NCBI GenBank assembly: GCA_037013685.1
Contig: CM072886.1
Coordinates: 59,512,933 to 59,576,932 of the forward strand
Direction: 5' to 3'
Source: Acridotheres tristis
Taxonomy: Eukaryota; Chordata; Aves; Passeriformes; Sturnidae
DNA length: 64,000 nucleotides
Shown: positions 49,866-61,120 of the stretch, piece after piece
Position numbering within the stretch: the stretch's first letter is position 1
How the letters are laid out: each line of letters starts with the position of its first letter
Notes under the pieces: generated by a model
Told to the model about the DNA's origin: nothing
Databases searched by the model: none
What the model saw: the letters and a program-made list of their open reading frames with translations, nothing else
Made by a program: the position numbers and the translations under genes

Positions 49866-52800
49866 ATTAGAAGCAAGCGGAGCCTTGAAAAAGTCACTAG
49901 GAAATGGTAGTTAATAGCAGCCCACACCCAATACGGTAGGGCTAGTTTTTCAAAGCCAGATAACAGAGGATCATCTTGAGATGTGGGGGCTTTTTAGAAG
50001 GAAAAAGAGAATGAAAAGGGCACACTATTTAGCCTTTGGTTAAGTTGACAACTTCTACAGTCCCTGCTCACCTATGACTCTTCCTATTTTCCTTCAGTTC
50101 ATGTTCATTTCATGCTAACAACCCCCAACTTGTCCTTCTTCCAGCACCTTTCCCCCTCCCCATCTTCCCTAGCTTTGAGACTCATTCGAAGCGTTTCCTC
50201 CTACACAATAATGTCAGCCTCAAAATTTTGTTCTTCAAAACATTTTGCAACTCCCCACCCAGGATCAACCTTTTTCTCCTCATGTCCCAGAGAAACTGCC
50301 CCCAGCTCTTCCACTGCTGCCTGTGATTTATGCTGCTTTCAAGCACTGTCTTCCTACATTCTGCTGCAATGTACATTGCTGTTGGTTTTTCATTATAGAT
50401 TTCTGGGGTGAAATGATAATACAAATGATACTAATATCATAGTGTAATATCTGGGATGAGAAGTGCATTCTTGTAGTCATTCTTCATCACTCACCTTCTT
50501 CAGCCCTTCTGCACTGAGTCCTCTAGAGCAACTATCATAACACGTTTAAAATTTCCCCCTAAATTATTTTCTATGCACTGTTTCCCCCTTCCATCCATTT
50601 CTGACTTTTCACAGGTTTTTATTCTCTCCATCCACACTATTTCCATAGTTGTTTTGTCCATGTTTCTCTGTCCACCTCCACACTTTTGTACCTTTAATCC
50701 TTTGGTTCTATGGTGGAAGAGGGACGTTGACTGCACCCTTCCTTACTTACACCCTTATTTTCTCTGGTTTTCACATGCACTCTCTTAGCAGGGCACAGTG
50801 GAGTCCAGCAAACATGTACTCTTCTGCTAACACATATATATTTTTTGCTGTGTTTCTTTCTCAGATGGTTCACAAATCCAGTGGAAGACTGTCCTGTTGC
50901 TTGCTGGTTGAGCATTGTGGCACAACCAGCAAACATCTTACAAAGAGCTACTCTTAGTGGCTTTTTCTGGAAAAACATAAATTGTACAAGAAGCTCTTTG
51001 TGTCATGGGATTTTGGCTCTGGCAGACATCAATGACATGTCACATAAAGGTATAACTTGCTGAGAATTTGTGAAGATGTTGATTTTCCCCATGGTCTGCC
51101 AGCTGAACTGGAGTTTGTGGGACAGGTAAACATGATCATCCCTCTGCACTTCTTTTCTTCTCTTGGAAGCAGGAGGCCAAAAGCTTCTGAAAAGATTTAA
51201 TCATATACCTTGTAATTCTCTGATACTGGCGGTATTTAAACAAAGTATGTGTATATCTTATTGCTTCATTATGAGTGATAAAGGTTACTAATCATTGGAT
51301 CAGAGGTCACCAGTTGCCTAGGATCCCATAATCATAGATCACATTCAACACACAGAAAGAGAGGAGAGTCACCGTTGAAAATATCTTGTGAAGAGCTATC
51401 TGAGCAAGGATGAGAAAAATACAAAAATTGTTTGAAAGGACAAAAAGGTCAGAAACATTTCAATGAAATCTATTGTGTCTTATAGAAGGGTTTATTTGAT
51501 GGGTAAGTGGCCATCCGCCATTGAAACAGTAAAATTTGGTTGAAATTCCCTCGTGGTTCATTGGCCAGGTAAAGAGAAGCATTAAGAGATAAAAAGGAAT
51601 ATGTAACAGGCAATTGTAAAAGGAGCAGTTTATGATAATTAACATGAAGTAGAAATTATATAATGTAGAACATTATTTGGAAAAGTCAAAAACATTGCAT
51701 AAAAATCCACATCTTGAATGGATGAAATTAAAATAATTTTACAGTAAGTGGGGAATGAAGCATCACCTAATAATGTTCATAGGCCTGTCAGTTCTAATCA
51801 TGAGACAAAATATTCTACTAATGATACCTGTGCTCTGCAAGTGGAAAAATAAATATTGCACACAGAAAATTACCTGCCTTTTGGTCTTTGGGCAGCACCT
51901 ATCTCCAATAAACATTGAATCCTTAGCCCCAGATGCCTTGCATCAAAAAACAGTTGGTACTTTATGTCACAGTGATGTTCAGTTTAATAAATCCTGGAAT
52001 GCCACGGAAATTATGGGAATCTATTGCCAGCATTGTGCCAACATGAGAAAGGGGCAAACAAAAAGAAACAGATTACAATATTCCATTTTGCCTGACATTC
52101 ACTGCTTAAAAAATAGTGGAAAGCCTGACATGAGATTACACTCAGGGAGAGCTAAGGATAAGAATAATGATCCTAAAGTACTGTTCCTTCATCTTTAATT
52201 CTTTTTTTGCCTTTGTATTTAAATTTCACTGGATGCAGAATGGGTTGGCATACAGATCTAGTGACAGCTCCACATGCTGACTGATCTGGCTTGAAGAAAG
52301 TCATAACAGTGTAGAAATTTCCCATAGAGCAGCAATATTTAAATATTTCCAAATGGCAGTGACCTAGTCTCTTCTGGCTCCCAGATAATGGAAACAACTG
52401 GTTTATACTACCTGTGCTTAATTTCTAAATCTCCATATGATTTTTAATCTGCTTCCCAAGCCTCCTCAAGAAAAGGATTCATCAAAATTAACTCTAGATA
52501 AAATTTCAGGACTTTTAAGATCACAAAAGTTCATCAAATCATTATATAAAAGGTCAAAATTCTGTCCTTGGCAAACTAGACAGAAAACATAATCCAGTTT
52601 CTCCTGTATTTATCCTGATCGTCCATATTCCTCTGAAGTCTGACTTCCAGAAAAGTGTTCCATTTTGCTAAAACATTGTGTGACACACAGTCAATCACTT
52701 TTCTTAAGAACAAAGCCAACTATAACCCTAGCTCTTAAAAAAAAGAAAACAACAAAACAAGAACAAGGGCTGGACTTCACTTTAAATCAAAATTTGTCTG

Positions 52801-55269
52801 CCTTTAGTTTCTGGTTACTTTTAAAATTTATTTTATGTCTCGCCACCACATTAAATTAGTGTACAGCTAATTTTATAAATGGGGCCCTGAAAGCAAGATT
52901 GGCTGCACAGGACAGGAAACCTTCCTGCAGAGATAATGTACTTAGGGGATTGCTTTAATCTCTTTGAGGGATTACTTACATTAACTTGTTTAGGTTCCAT
53001 TACATTTACCAAGAAAACATACAATTGCTTGAAGTTTGCCAGCTGAGTGAGCTTCTGTGGCTGTAACACCCATCCAGCATTTGGTTGCCACACTGAGGGC
53101 AATGGCCACTTAGAAGCACATGTCAGTGCCACAACAGTGATGTGAAGACTGGGACCCCCCAAGCCCTGTGTTTCATGTAGCTGCTGTAAGCACCTACCAT
53201 GCAGATCAAAATGAAGAGTAGCCTAGCCTGCAGCAGGGAGCTGGGTGCTGATTATGTCTCACTCCTTTACCACAGAGTGCCCGGAAGAGGAAGCTGGTTC
53301 CAGTTCTTTCTATTTTAATACATCTGCATTAAACTCACTGAACTCATAGAAAAGTTAGCATACATCAGCAGCAGTAACTGTCTGCTTTCACTGTGAGAAG
53401 AAAAAGATGCACGAAAAGTTCAGTGTTGCTTAACCCTGCTTCCCTGAGAAGTGAGCTACCACTCATCCTCCAAGGGCATCTGAAAATTCTGACTTGACCA
53501 TGAGCTTCTGGATGTTGACATGTGTAGGAAGATGAGCAGTACAGCAGATGATCAGCAAAATGTGGTCATTTAGGGGATAATTCAGAGGACCTGCTGACCT
53601 CCTAGAAAAATTTTTTCTTCTCATTTTATTTTTCTATATGCAGAGGTTGATTTCACCACTACTTTTTTTTTTGTAGAGGTGTGAATCGAATCAATAGGTC
53701 AATACACTCCTGTAAATGTAAAGACCGAGAAAGACAAATCTGCAAATGAAAGAATTGTTTTGGCATGAATATATTCTTCTCTGTAGACACATACCCAGCA
53801 AACTAATAGAATGTTTATTTTTTGGGGAGTACAACATCTTACTCTAGAGAAAGAAAATACAATTTGTAACTGATTTGCAACCAGCTGTATCTTCCTAGTG
53901 TTTTCTCCTAAACCAGAAAAAGGGTAGTGAAATCCTCTCTGGTCTTCTTTTCCATCAAGTCTCCATTTTGATCAAACCAAGGAAAGTGTTAGCTTGTAGA
54001 CCCCATAAACATAACGTTTTTTTAGATACATACACCAGGGCCTCTTTGTCACCTCCATTTACATCTGATTTTGTTGGGATTTTGGGGGGATGGGGCGATG
54101 TTGTTGTTTTTTTTTTTCCAAACCCACCCTTTTCACGAGGCAAATCAATAATCAGACACAGACCTGACTCTATTCTAATTGTTTCTTTCACTTTTTCCTC
54201 CAGAGCCTATGGTTTTACAAACAGATCTTGTACAAGAGTCCCTAGAGAAACAGATAATTCCCAAGCAAATGCAAAAAAGTGTTTAGTTCAGCAATAAGTT
54301 AATATATGATGATTGCTAGTGCAGTTTCTATTCTTCACAAATGAAAATTTTTATTATGAAGAAAGAAATCTTCATTGCAAGTTGAACAAATGAAGAGCTC
54401 CATATTATACTAGTCTTAATAGATAAGGTCAAAATCGTTGCTTTTCTATATTTTTCTTCTCATTTATTCTGTGTATGCATACTACTTAAATAAATTATTT
54501 TAATCAAAATAAGACTAAGTTTGGGGAGCTCTTTTTCATCCCTACCTTCTTCAACCTGAAAGTTTTAAAATATTAACCTGGACTTATTCCTTCCTGAACA
54601 TTTTGATTTTTTTTTACATATATTAAGTTTAAATATAGCAACAAAATTAGATACTGCATAGAGATTATCTAATGTATATCTACCTTCACCTTCAAAACTG
54701 TAAGAAAAATATGACAATTTGTTTTGGATGTTTGAGCCTAGCATTCTGAATATAGTGTTTGATAATATCCATTTTTCCCACCCCCAGACAATGGTCAAGT
54801 CACTTCTAGTTGCTTTTCAACTGATTTAATTAATTGTCCTCCTCTTTGGTTTATATTGAAAATGTCAGCCTTTGTACCTCACCATTTTGTTATTTAAGAA
54901 ATCACCCTACAATATTGACAAAGGTGCTGGACTAGAATTATTGTCAATATGAACACTTTGGTTCATAAAACTTATTGAGCAGTCACCTGGATATTTGAGA
55001 AGCAGGGAGACTACAAAATCCTTTTCCTCAATACCCTGATATAGCAAATACACAGGACAATGCCAGGAAAAAGATTTTAATCCTATCTACAATCTTGGCC
55101 TTGTTTAACAGGGCTTTGTGCACCTTGTTTTCATATGAAAAACCTGTTTGTAGCTTAATAATATATCCTTGTGCCTTCATAATATGGCCAGATAGATACA
55201 CAGACAGAGGTTTTTGTGGTCAGCACAAAATCTAATTTGGGACTTCCCCATCTCCACAACCATAGCCAG
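49866..55269. other. Non-coding DNA right of the island
   Basis: No exon, RNA gene or repeat family is recognised. An ATG-initiated plus-strand frame of 147 codons at 51,755-52,198 is about the longest expected by chance in AT-rich DNA of this extent and has no recognised domain. An inverted repeat with 10-bp arms (54,912-54,921 and 54,941-54,950) could form a small hairpin. T runs occur near 53,663 and 54,108. Confidence 0.55.
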
Positions 55270-55274
55270 TCCTA

Positions 55275-55350
55275 CAAAAAAAAAAAGCGCTTCCGCTTCA
55301 TGTGGGTGCAGTGTGGTTACACTGTCTGCAGCCCTCAAAAAAAAAAAAAA
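55275..55350. repeat. Two A runs flanking a short unique segment
   Basis: A runs of 12 and 14 residues lie at about 55,275-55,286 and 55,337-55,350, with roughly 50 bp of mixed sequence between. No parent retroelement is recognisable. Confidence 0.7.
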
Positions 55351-55800
55351 TAAAAAGGTCTATGAGACAGCACACACTTCCCCTGCAGGCACAAAGGGAC
55401 AAGAGAAAGAGCCAGCCCAGACAGTGCAAAGCTGCTTCTCTTCTGGCTTTGGACATAGTCAGTGCCAGCAAGGACCAGGGCACGGGAAGCTTGTGCAGCC
55501 AGAGGGGTCTGCTGCTTTTTGGGACAGCTGGAAAGAGCCAGATGAAGGAGGGAGCAAGTGAAGAGCTGAGGAAAGGGAAGAGGATGAAGAACAGACCCTG
55601 CTATCCTGTCAGGGGCCATGCAAGCAGGCAAAGCCTCCTCCAAGCACGAGGCTGTCCAGGCCACCACGAGACTGCACTGCAGTTCCACCCACACCAGCAA
55701 AACAAGGCTTGTCTACCCTGCAGAATACCACGTTCTCCTGCCAGCAAAGATCCAGCAAAGCAACCCAGCCTCCCTGCTGTGATTTTGGCATGTGTAACTA
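55351..55800. other. GC-richer non-coding patch
   Basis: G+C is locally raised and open frames of 115-172 codons occur on the plus strand, with others on the minus strand. The predicted peptides begin in the A run (Lys-rich) and show no family. I do not call a gene, though an eroded repeat is possible. Confidence 0.35.
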
Positions 55801-56289
55801 TTGACCTACTGTGTCTTTAGGTCTTACGAGTTTGACCCTTTCCACACAGAAATAGGTATGGCAAAAATGTGGACATACACCTGCCATTCTGAAGGATGAT
55901 GGAATATAATTTGTTTTTGCAAGAAATATCAAGGTCACCCTAAGCACAGAAATACTATTCAGCTCTGGTAAAAGCAGCATAGTAAATATAGACATGAGAT
56001 AAACTAACTGTCTGTTTTTCCATTTGCCTGTGACCTCTATTACTGTTCTTTGTTGCTTTGCCTATAACCTCTCTAATTGCCTTTTTGGTCCTTTAGGTCA
56101 ATATGATTATCAATCTCAACACTGCCACTGTTTTCAAATTTTTCAAATAAAACCTTATGTGGAAAGTTACAACCCTATTCTATTTGTGAGTTATTAAAAA
56201 ATTAGTGCCTTTGACTAATACAGACTCCTTTCAGTAGTACATTTATATTCATAAAAGGGTAGCTATTCAGTCTTATCACTTTATTTCTC

Positions 56290-56603
56290 TTTTGTCACTA
56301 TTTACACAAATAATTTACCAGTTTCCACCCCTCACCTCTGTGTTTCACATATTTAAGAACCATCATTAAAATCCACATTCATCGCACAGTCTCCACTCAC
56401 AGCAACAAAACCAAGCAAATAAAACAAAACAAAAATCCCCTACACAAAGAACAAAATAACAATTTACACAAAGCCTACCCCTTGTCCCTTCACCACAATT
56501 ACAACAAAAACTCCTCATGATCATTCCAGTCTCTAACATTGTTCAGTAATTCTTTTACCTGTTACTTCTCCCTGTTACTATCCTTATCTCAAAATCTTCA
56601 TGA
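56290..56603 (-). mobile_element. Probable leader of an endogenous retrovirus (partial)
   Basis: This lies immediately downstream, in the minus-strand sense, of the primer-binding site, where a retroviral leader belongs. It contains A/C-rich sequence on the plus strand. No gag, pro, pol or env reading frame is recognisable, and no second LTR is seen to the left, so the provirus is truncated or its interior was replaced. The left limit is arbitrary because no target duplication or sharp break is visible. Confidence 0.4.
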
Positions 56604-56621
56604 TCCTGGGTTTTGGCACCA
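56604..56621 (-). mobile_element. Retroviral primer-binding site, tRNA-Phe type
   Basis: On the minus strand the 18-mer TGGTGCCAAAACCCAGGA begins 8 nt after the LTR end. From memory of vertebrate tRNA-Phe(GAA), it is complementary to that tRNA's 3' end at 16 of 18 positions, and both differences are at CpG positions changed to TpG/CpA. Position, length and TGG start all fit a primer-binding site and fix the element's orientation. Other tRNA 3' ends I can recall fit much worse. Confidence 0.75.
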
Positions 56622-56628
56622 AAATCAC

Positions 56629-57720
56629 TGTAGTGGGCTGACCCTGGCTGGATGCCAGGCACCCACCAAAGCTGTTCCATCACTCCCCTCCACAACGGGA
56701 CAGGGGAGAGAAAATATAATTAAGGGTTCATGTATTGAGACAAGGCCCAGGAGAGATCACGTGGTAAATACCATCAAGGCAAAGTATACCCAAATTTGGG
56801 ATATTAATTGAATTTATTACTAACAAAATCAGAGTTGGATAATGAGAAGCAAAATAAATCTTAAAAACACCTTCCCCCCACCACTCCCTCCTTCCCATGC
56901 TTTACCTCCTACTCCAGTGGTGCAAGAAGACATGGAATGGGAGTTATGATCAGTTCATCACACACTGTTTCTCCTGCAGCTCAGGGAGAAGACTCCTTCC
57001 CTTGCTCCAACATGGGGTCCCTCAGTTCTCCAGGAACTTCTCCAACATGAGTCCATCTCACAAGCAGCAGTTTCCATGAAATGCTGCAATGTGGGTCACT
57101 CTTCCGTGGGGTGCAGTCCTTCAAGCAGAGCCTGGTCCAACATGGGTCTCCCACAGGGTCAAAAGTCCTACCAGGGAACCTATTCCAGTATGATTCCTCT
57201 CTCTACACATTTGTAGGTCCCTACCAGGAGCCTGTTCCAGCACAGGCCTCCCACGGGGTCACAGCCTCCTCCCAGGCATCCATGTGCCCCAGTGTGGGAC
57301 ACTTCCATGGGCTGCAGGTGGATGTCTGCATCCCCATGGACCTCCATGGGCTGCATCCCCATGGACCTCCATGGGCTGCACCCAGGATTGCAGAGGAATC
57401 CCAGCTCCAGTACCTGGAGCACCTCCTCCCTCCTTCTTCAGTGACTTTGTTGTCTGTGGAGTCACTCTCATGTGTTCTCACTCTGCTCTTCTTTGGCCAC
57501 AATTACATCTGCACAATAACTTTTTTTCTTCTAAAATATATTATCACAGAGGTGTTACCCCATTCCTGATCAGCCCAGCCTTGGCCAGCAGTGGGTCTGT
57601 CCTGGAGCTGGATGGCATTAGCTCTGCTGGACGTGAAGGAAGCTTCTGGCAGCTTCTCACAGAAGACATTCCTTTAGCCTCTGCCTCGGTACTGAAGCCT
57701 GGCCGTGCAAACTCAGTGCA
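56629..57720 (-). mobile_element. Endogenous retrovirus LTR, about 1.09 kb, minus strand
   Basis: The element runs from TG (minus strand, 57,720) to CA (minus strand, 56,629), and the primer-binding site follows after a 7-nt spacer. The plus-strand opening 'tgtagtgggctgaccctggc' and the closing region 'ttggccagcagtgggtctg' resemble an LTR family I know to be common in birds, though I cannot give its database name. An AATAAA on the minus strand lies at 56,813-56,818. The middle (about 57,000-57,380) is a degenerate tandem array of units containing 'ccaacatgggt' and 'cctccatgggctgc'. Decay of CpG and small indels show an old insertion. Open frames inside it (up to 162 codons) are not genes. No matching target duplication can be checked because the left end is missing. 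Confidence 0.85.
57328..57377. repeat. Perfect 25-bp tandem duplication inside the LTR
   Basis: Two identical adjacent 25-bp units occupy 57,328-57,352 and 57,353-57,377, containing ccccatggacctccatggg. They are the most recent expansion within the LTR's degenerate internal array; identity suggests a young slippage event or gene conversion. Confidence 0.9.
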
Positions 57721-60700
57721 TTATCCTGATAACGTTTTCCAAAACATATCCTTGTTTTAATAAGGACTAAAATACAAACTGCACACTGAAAGCTAGCATC
57801 TGGAGGAGTCCCAGTCTCGACAAAGGTTATTTGGTATGAATGAAATAAGTGTAATGACAATGTCCATCTAATGAAAGTTCAATTTATCCCTGTATTCCAT
57901 GAGTAAGAAGATACAATACATACAGTCTCAATGAGAGACTGCTTGTGCTGCCTCAGGAAAGCTGAGATGTATATTTGTGAGTATTCATAAAACAGGACAT
58001 CCAGGAGATCGTTTTGCTTAAACCTATGATTTCTAAGTAGAGACTCAATCCAGAAGTCAGTGGAATGACTGAAAAAAATGTCATTGACACCAGTATTGAC
58101 AATGTCTGCCCACGTGCAAACACAAACACAATATGAGGTCAGTGCTTTCTCCAGCCTCACTCATGCAATCTCCCACAAAGTGAGTTCATGCATATGTGTC
58201 TGACTAATACATGAAAGCTGTAATTTTGGATGTTTCAGTCAAGTTCTATGGTGAGTTCCAAAGGCAAGAGCTTGAAACATTAAAACTTTTTCCCAGCCTC
58301 TCCCCCCTCCCGTATTTTCTGACCTGTTATTTTTAAGATAATGTAGCAAATTAAAAAATAATAAAGCACAAATAAGCTTAATTATTTCAAATTTGTGCTT
58401 CACACAATACCAGAGATGTCATGAAAGGAAAATACAATTGATAATATGGAACAATTTGGAATCAGATTTGAGAAATGCATAATCTGTCAGTAACCTCTGC
58501 CTGTATATTCAAATTACAGATTCTGTATTTATTACACATGAACACACTGTGTTTCCAGGTTCTGCCTCCACAGACAAGGAGTAACTAATGCAGTGCGTAG
58601 GACAATTGTTGTTTTATATTAGACTCCAACTATACATAACTATTTTCAATAATACATTCACAGGGTCAGCGATCAATTTTTAAAAATATTTATTTTTACA
58701 AAGTGAAATTAATTATGGGAGAGGATAAGGAGACGCTGCAATCTTGGTGATGACAGGAAAAACCTGGAGAAAATCACCATGTGCATAAAAAGGGGCAAAT
58801 ATTTACTGGATAAAATCCAGGCAGTGGAGAAATTACTACCTAAAGGCTGCAGCTGGTTGTCTCTACAGATTTAAAGGATCAGCTACCAAGACTGTAATTC
58901 TAAGAAAATCTCCTATTAATGGATAAAACTCAACTGCACACTATTTAGTATGGGCTGGGCAGTGAGAAATGAGGTATTCCTTAAGAAAAAGAAGAACTCT
59001 GGTTTCCACAATCGCAGGATACTGAATTTGCTTCACTGGTGTGACACATAACCACATCTCGGTGGCAACTGGTGGCTCCCAACACCAGTTCATTTCATAG
59101 GTCACCAACTGGCCATCAGATTGTAATGACTTCTGGCTATTTCTAACTGGGATTTAAATCAGTGACCTGAAGTAAAGACACTCATCCTATTACAAGCCTC
59201 CTGAGCCATGTAAATTCCAGTGGAGCAGGTTTTTTTTAATTCTTCTTAAGATTACTTAACACAGATATAAATGCTCACAAAAGATCTGAGATGAAGAGAA
59301 ATCAAGCCTTAAATATTGATAGGGAGCCTCATTCCTGCTTTCTTTAGTGAAAACTCTAGAAACTTCTGGTTTGCATTATTCATTCACTAAGCCAACTACG
59401 TATGCAATGTGTGTGTGAGAGGATCTTCAGCAATTTATCAGCTTTAGTGATTGATGGCTGAAAATGCAGATTTTATATTCTAAGACACCTATCAGAAGCA
59501 CCTGGATGCAGATATCAAAAACACTGAGAGTATTTCATGTGGTGGTTTGTTTCATGTAGACACACTGTACTGAAAAGGTCAGTTTAAAAGCACTGGAATG
59601 ACTTCTGGGAAATTTCCTTTCCTCTTAAATCATCTACCATCACATGAAATAACAGTCCATTGCCACAGACAGTTGAAAACCTAAAATAAAGGAGCAGTGG
59701 AACTCAATTTCTCCCATCTTCATTGAAAAACAGAAGCTGAAAATTCCACTCCAGGAAAAAAAAGTTTCTGCAAATTCAGAATATGAATTGCAGGGAAACC
59801 ACAGGATTTGGAAAAAATAAAATTTTAAAGTTTTTTTAGACAGCTACATGTGTGAAGTTTAGGTCATTATATTTAATTATATAAAATGAACAAATATCTG
59901 TGAAAAACTGAAATTCATGGAAATCATATTGATAATGAGCCAGAGGGTGCAGAGTCATTATTAAACTACTGATGCTGAGCTTCCAGCCATCATATGATCA
60001 CCAGACTTTTAAAATCTATTTCATTTAGAAAATGTCTAGTTACATCATTCATTTCCAGCCTTTCTTTCTGAAAATTACATAAATACTATATTTATATACC
60101 CAGCAAAAATCAAGTTATTATTCTAATAAAGAATTCCAAGAAAAATAAAAATTCTGAAGTTAAAATCAGTGTGAAAAGAGATACTTCCCTTGTTCTATCA
60201 TCGAGGAAAGAATGTTCTAGTGACACAACATTTTAAAATATTCAAAATTTCAAAATATTATTGATTTTTAACTATAAATAAATACGAATATCTGAAGAGG
60301 GAAATGTCCTTTGAAGTGACCACAGACAACACGACTTTCTAGAAACAAGGAAGCATTTTACACCATGAGACTAAACACCCAGTGGGATGACAGATGGCAA
60401 ATAAACTGTAGACAAATTAGATTCTTAGCCAGGCTGGTGCTGATCTCTGTATATAAAACATTGTATATACACACACACCCCCCAACAGAAATGATTTTGT
60501 AAGAAAATTATCAAAACTTACAAGGCAGAGGAGCATTGAGATGTAACTGCAGCCCAAACAACACAAACTTCTTAAATTACCTCCAAAATCAGAAACAACA
60601 CTACTGAGAGGGGATAAAAGAGTAGCATGAAGTGATATGATTAATTTGCTTTAGGCAATTCTCTCCCACTCTTGTGCCTAGAGGAGGGTACCTACCCTCT

Positions 60701-60778
60701 TGGAGGGGCATTCTGAGCACAAAGCAGAGAAACGGGATTTATTGATAAACACCTGAAACCCATCATGCCCACCCTTTC
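57721..60778. other. AT-rich non-coding DNA
   Basis: No exon or repeat family is recognised. Sub-stretches at 58,370-58,620 and 59,320-59,530 look like conserved non-coding DNA (see findings). A short CA/C run lies at 60,468-60,484. Confidence 0.55.
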
Positions 60779-61120
60779 TGTCAGTCAGGACTGATTATTC
60801 AAGACTTTGTGCGTTAGAGAGGGCTCACACACGGCTTTATTCACTGTCCTGCCCGTCTGACCTGCGGGCTGGTCCTGGCACTGCTGCCTACCAGTGTGGC
60901 CACCATCCAGGTTAATTCTGTGCACGGGTGCACAGGGCTGACCAGCCGGCAGAAACTGGGTGCTATTGCAGGATAAAATTCTGCAATACGTTGTAACACG
61001 TATTTGGGTTTTGAAAGGTAATGACAAGGATTCTTGGAGTCATGGGATTGTGACCTGCTCCTGTCTGCAAGAGGCACAACCACCTACATCGGTGGTTTAA
61101 ATTGTACAGTAGGATTTATT
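60779..61120 (-). mobile_element. Possible second LTR-like remnant (weak)
   Basis: On the minus strand the segment ends with a CTGACA-type terminus at 60,779. AATAAAGCC (AATAAA at 60,837-60,842) lies about 60 nt before that end, an arrangement typical of the R/U5 part of an LTR. G+C is higher than in the flanks and both flanks change character abruptly. I recognise no family and no convincing primer-binding site. Open frames of 80 codons over it show no known domain. Confidence 0.25.

Noticed and set aside
51755..52198. 147-codon ATG-initiated plus-strand frame
   Set aside because: About one frame of this length is expected by chance in AT-rich DNA of this extent; no family, signal or splice context is recognised.
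55302..55820. 172-codon plus-strand frame
   Set aside because: It passes through an A run giving a Lys string, and its composition and unknown content suggest a chance frame in a GC-richer patch.
57081..57569. 162-codon plus-strand frame and its neighbours
   Set aside because: They lie wholly within the retroviral LTR and arise from its tandem repeats.
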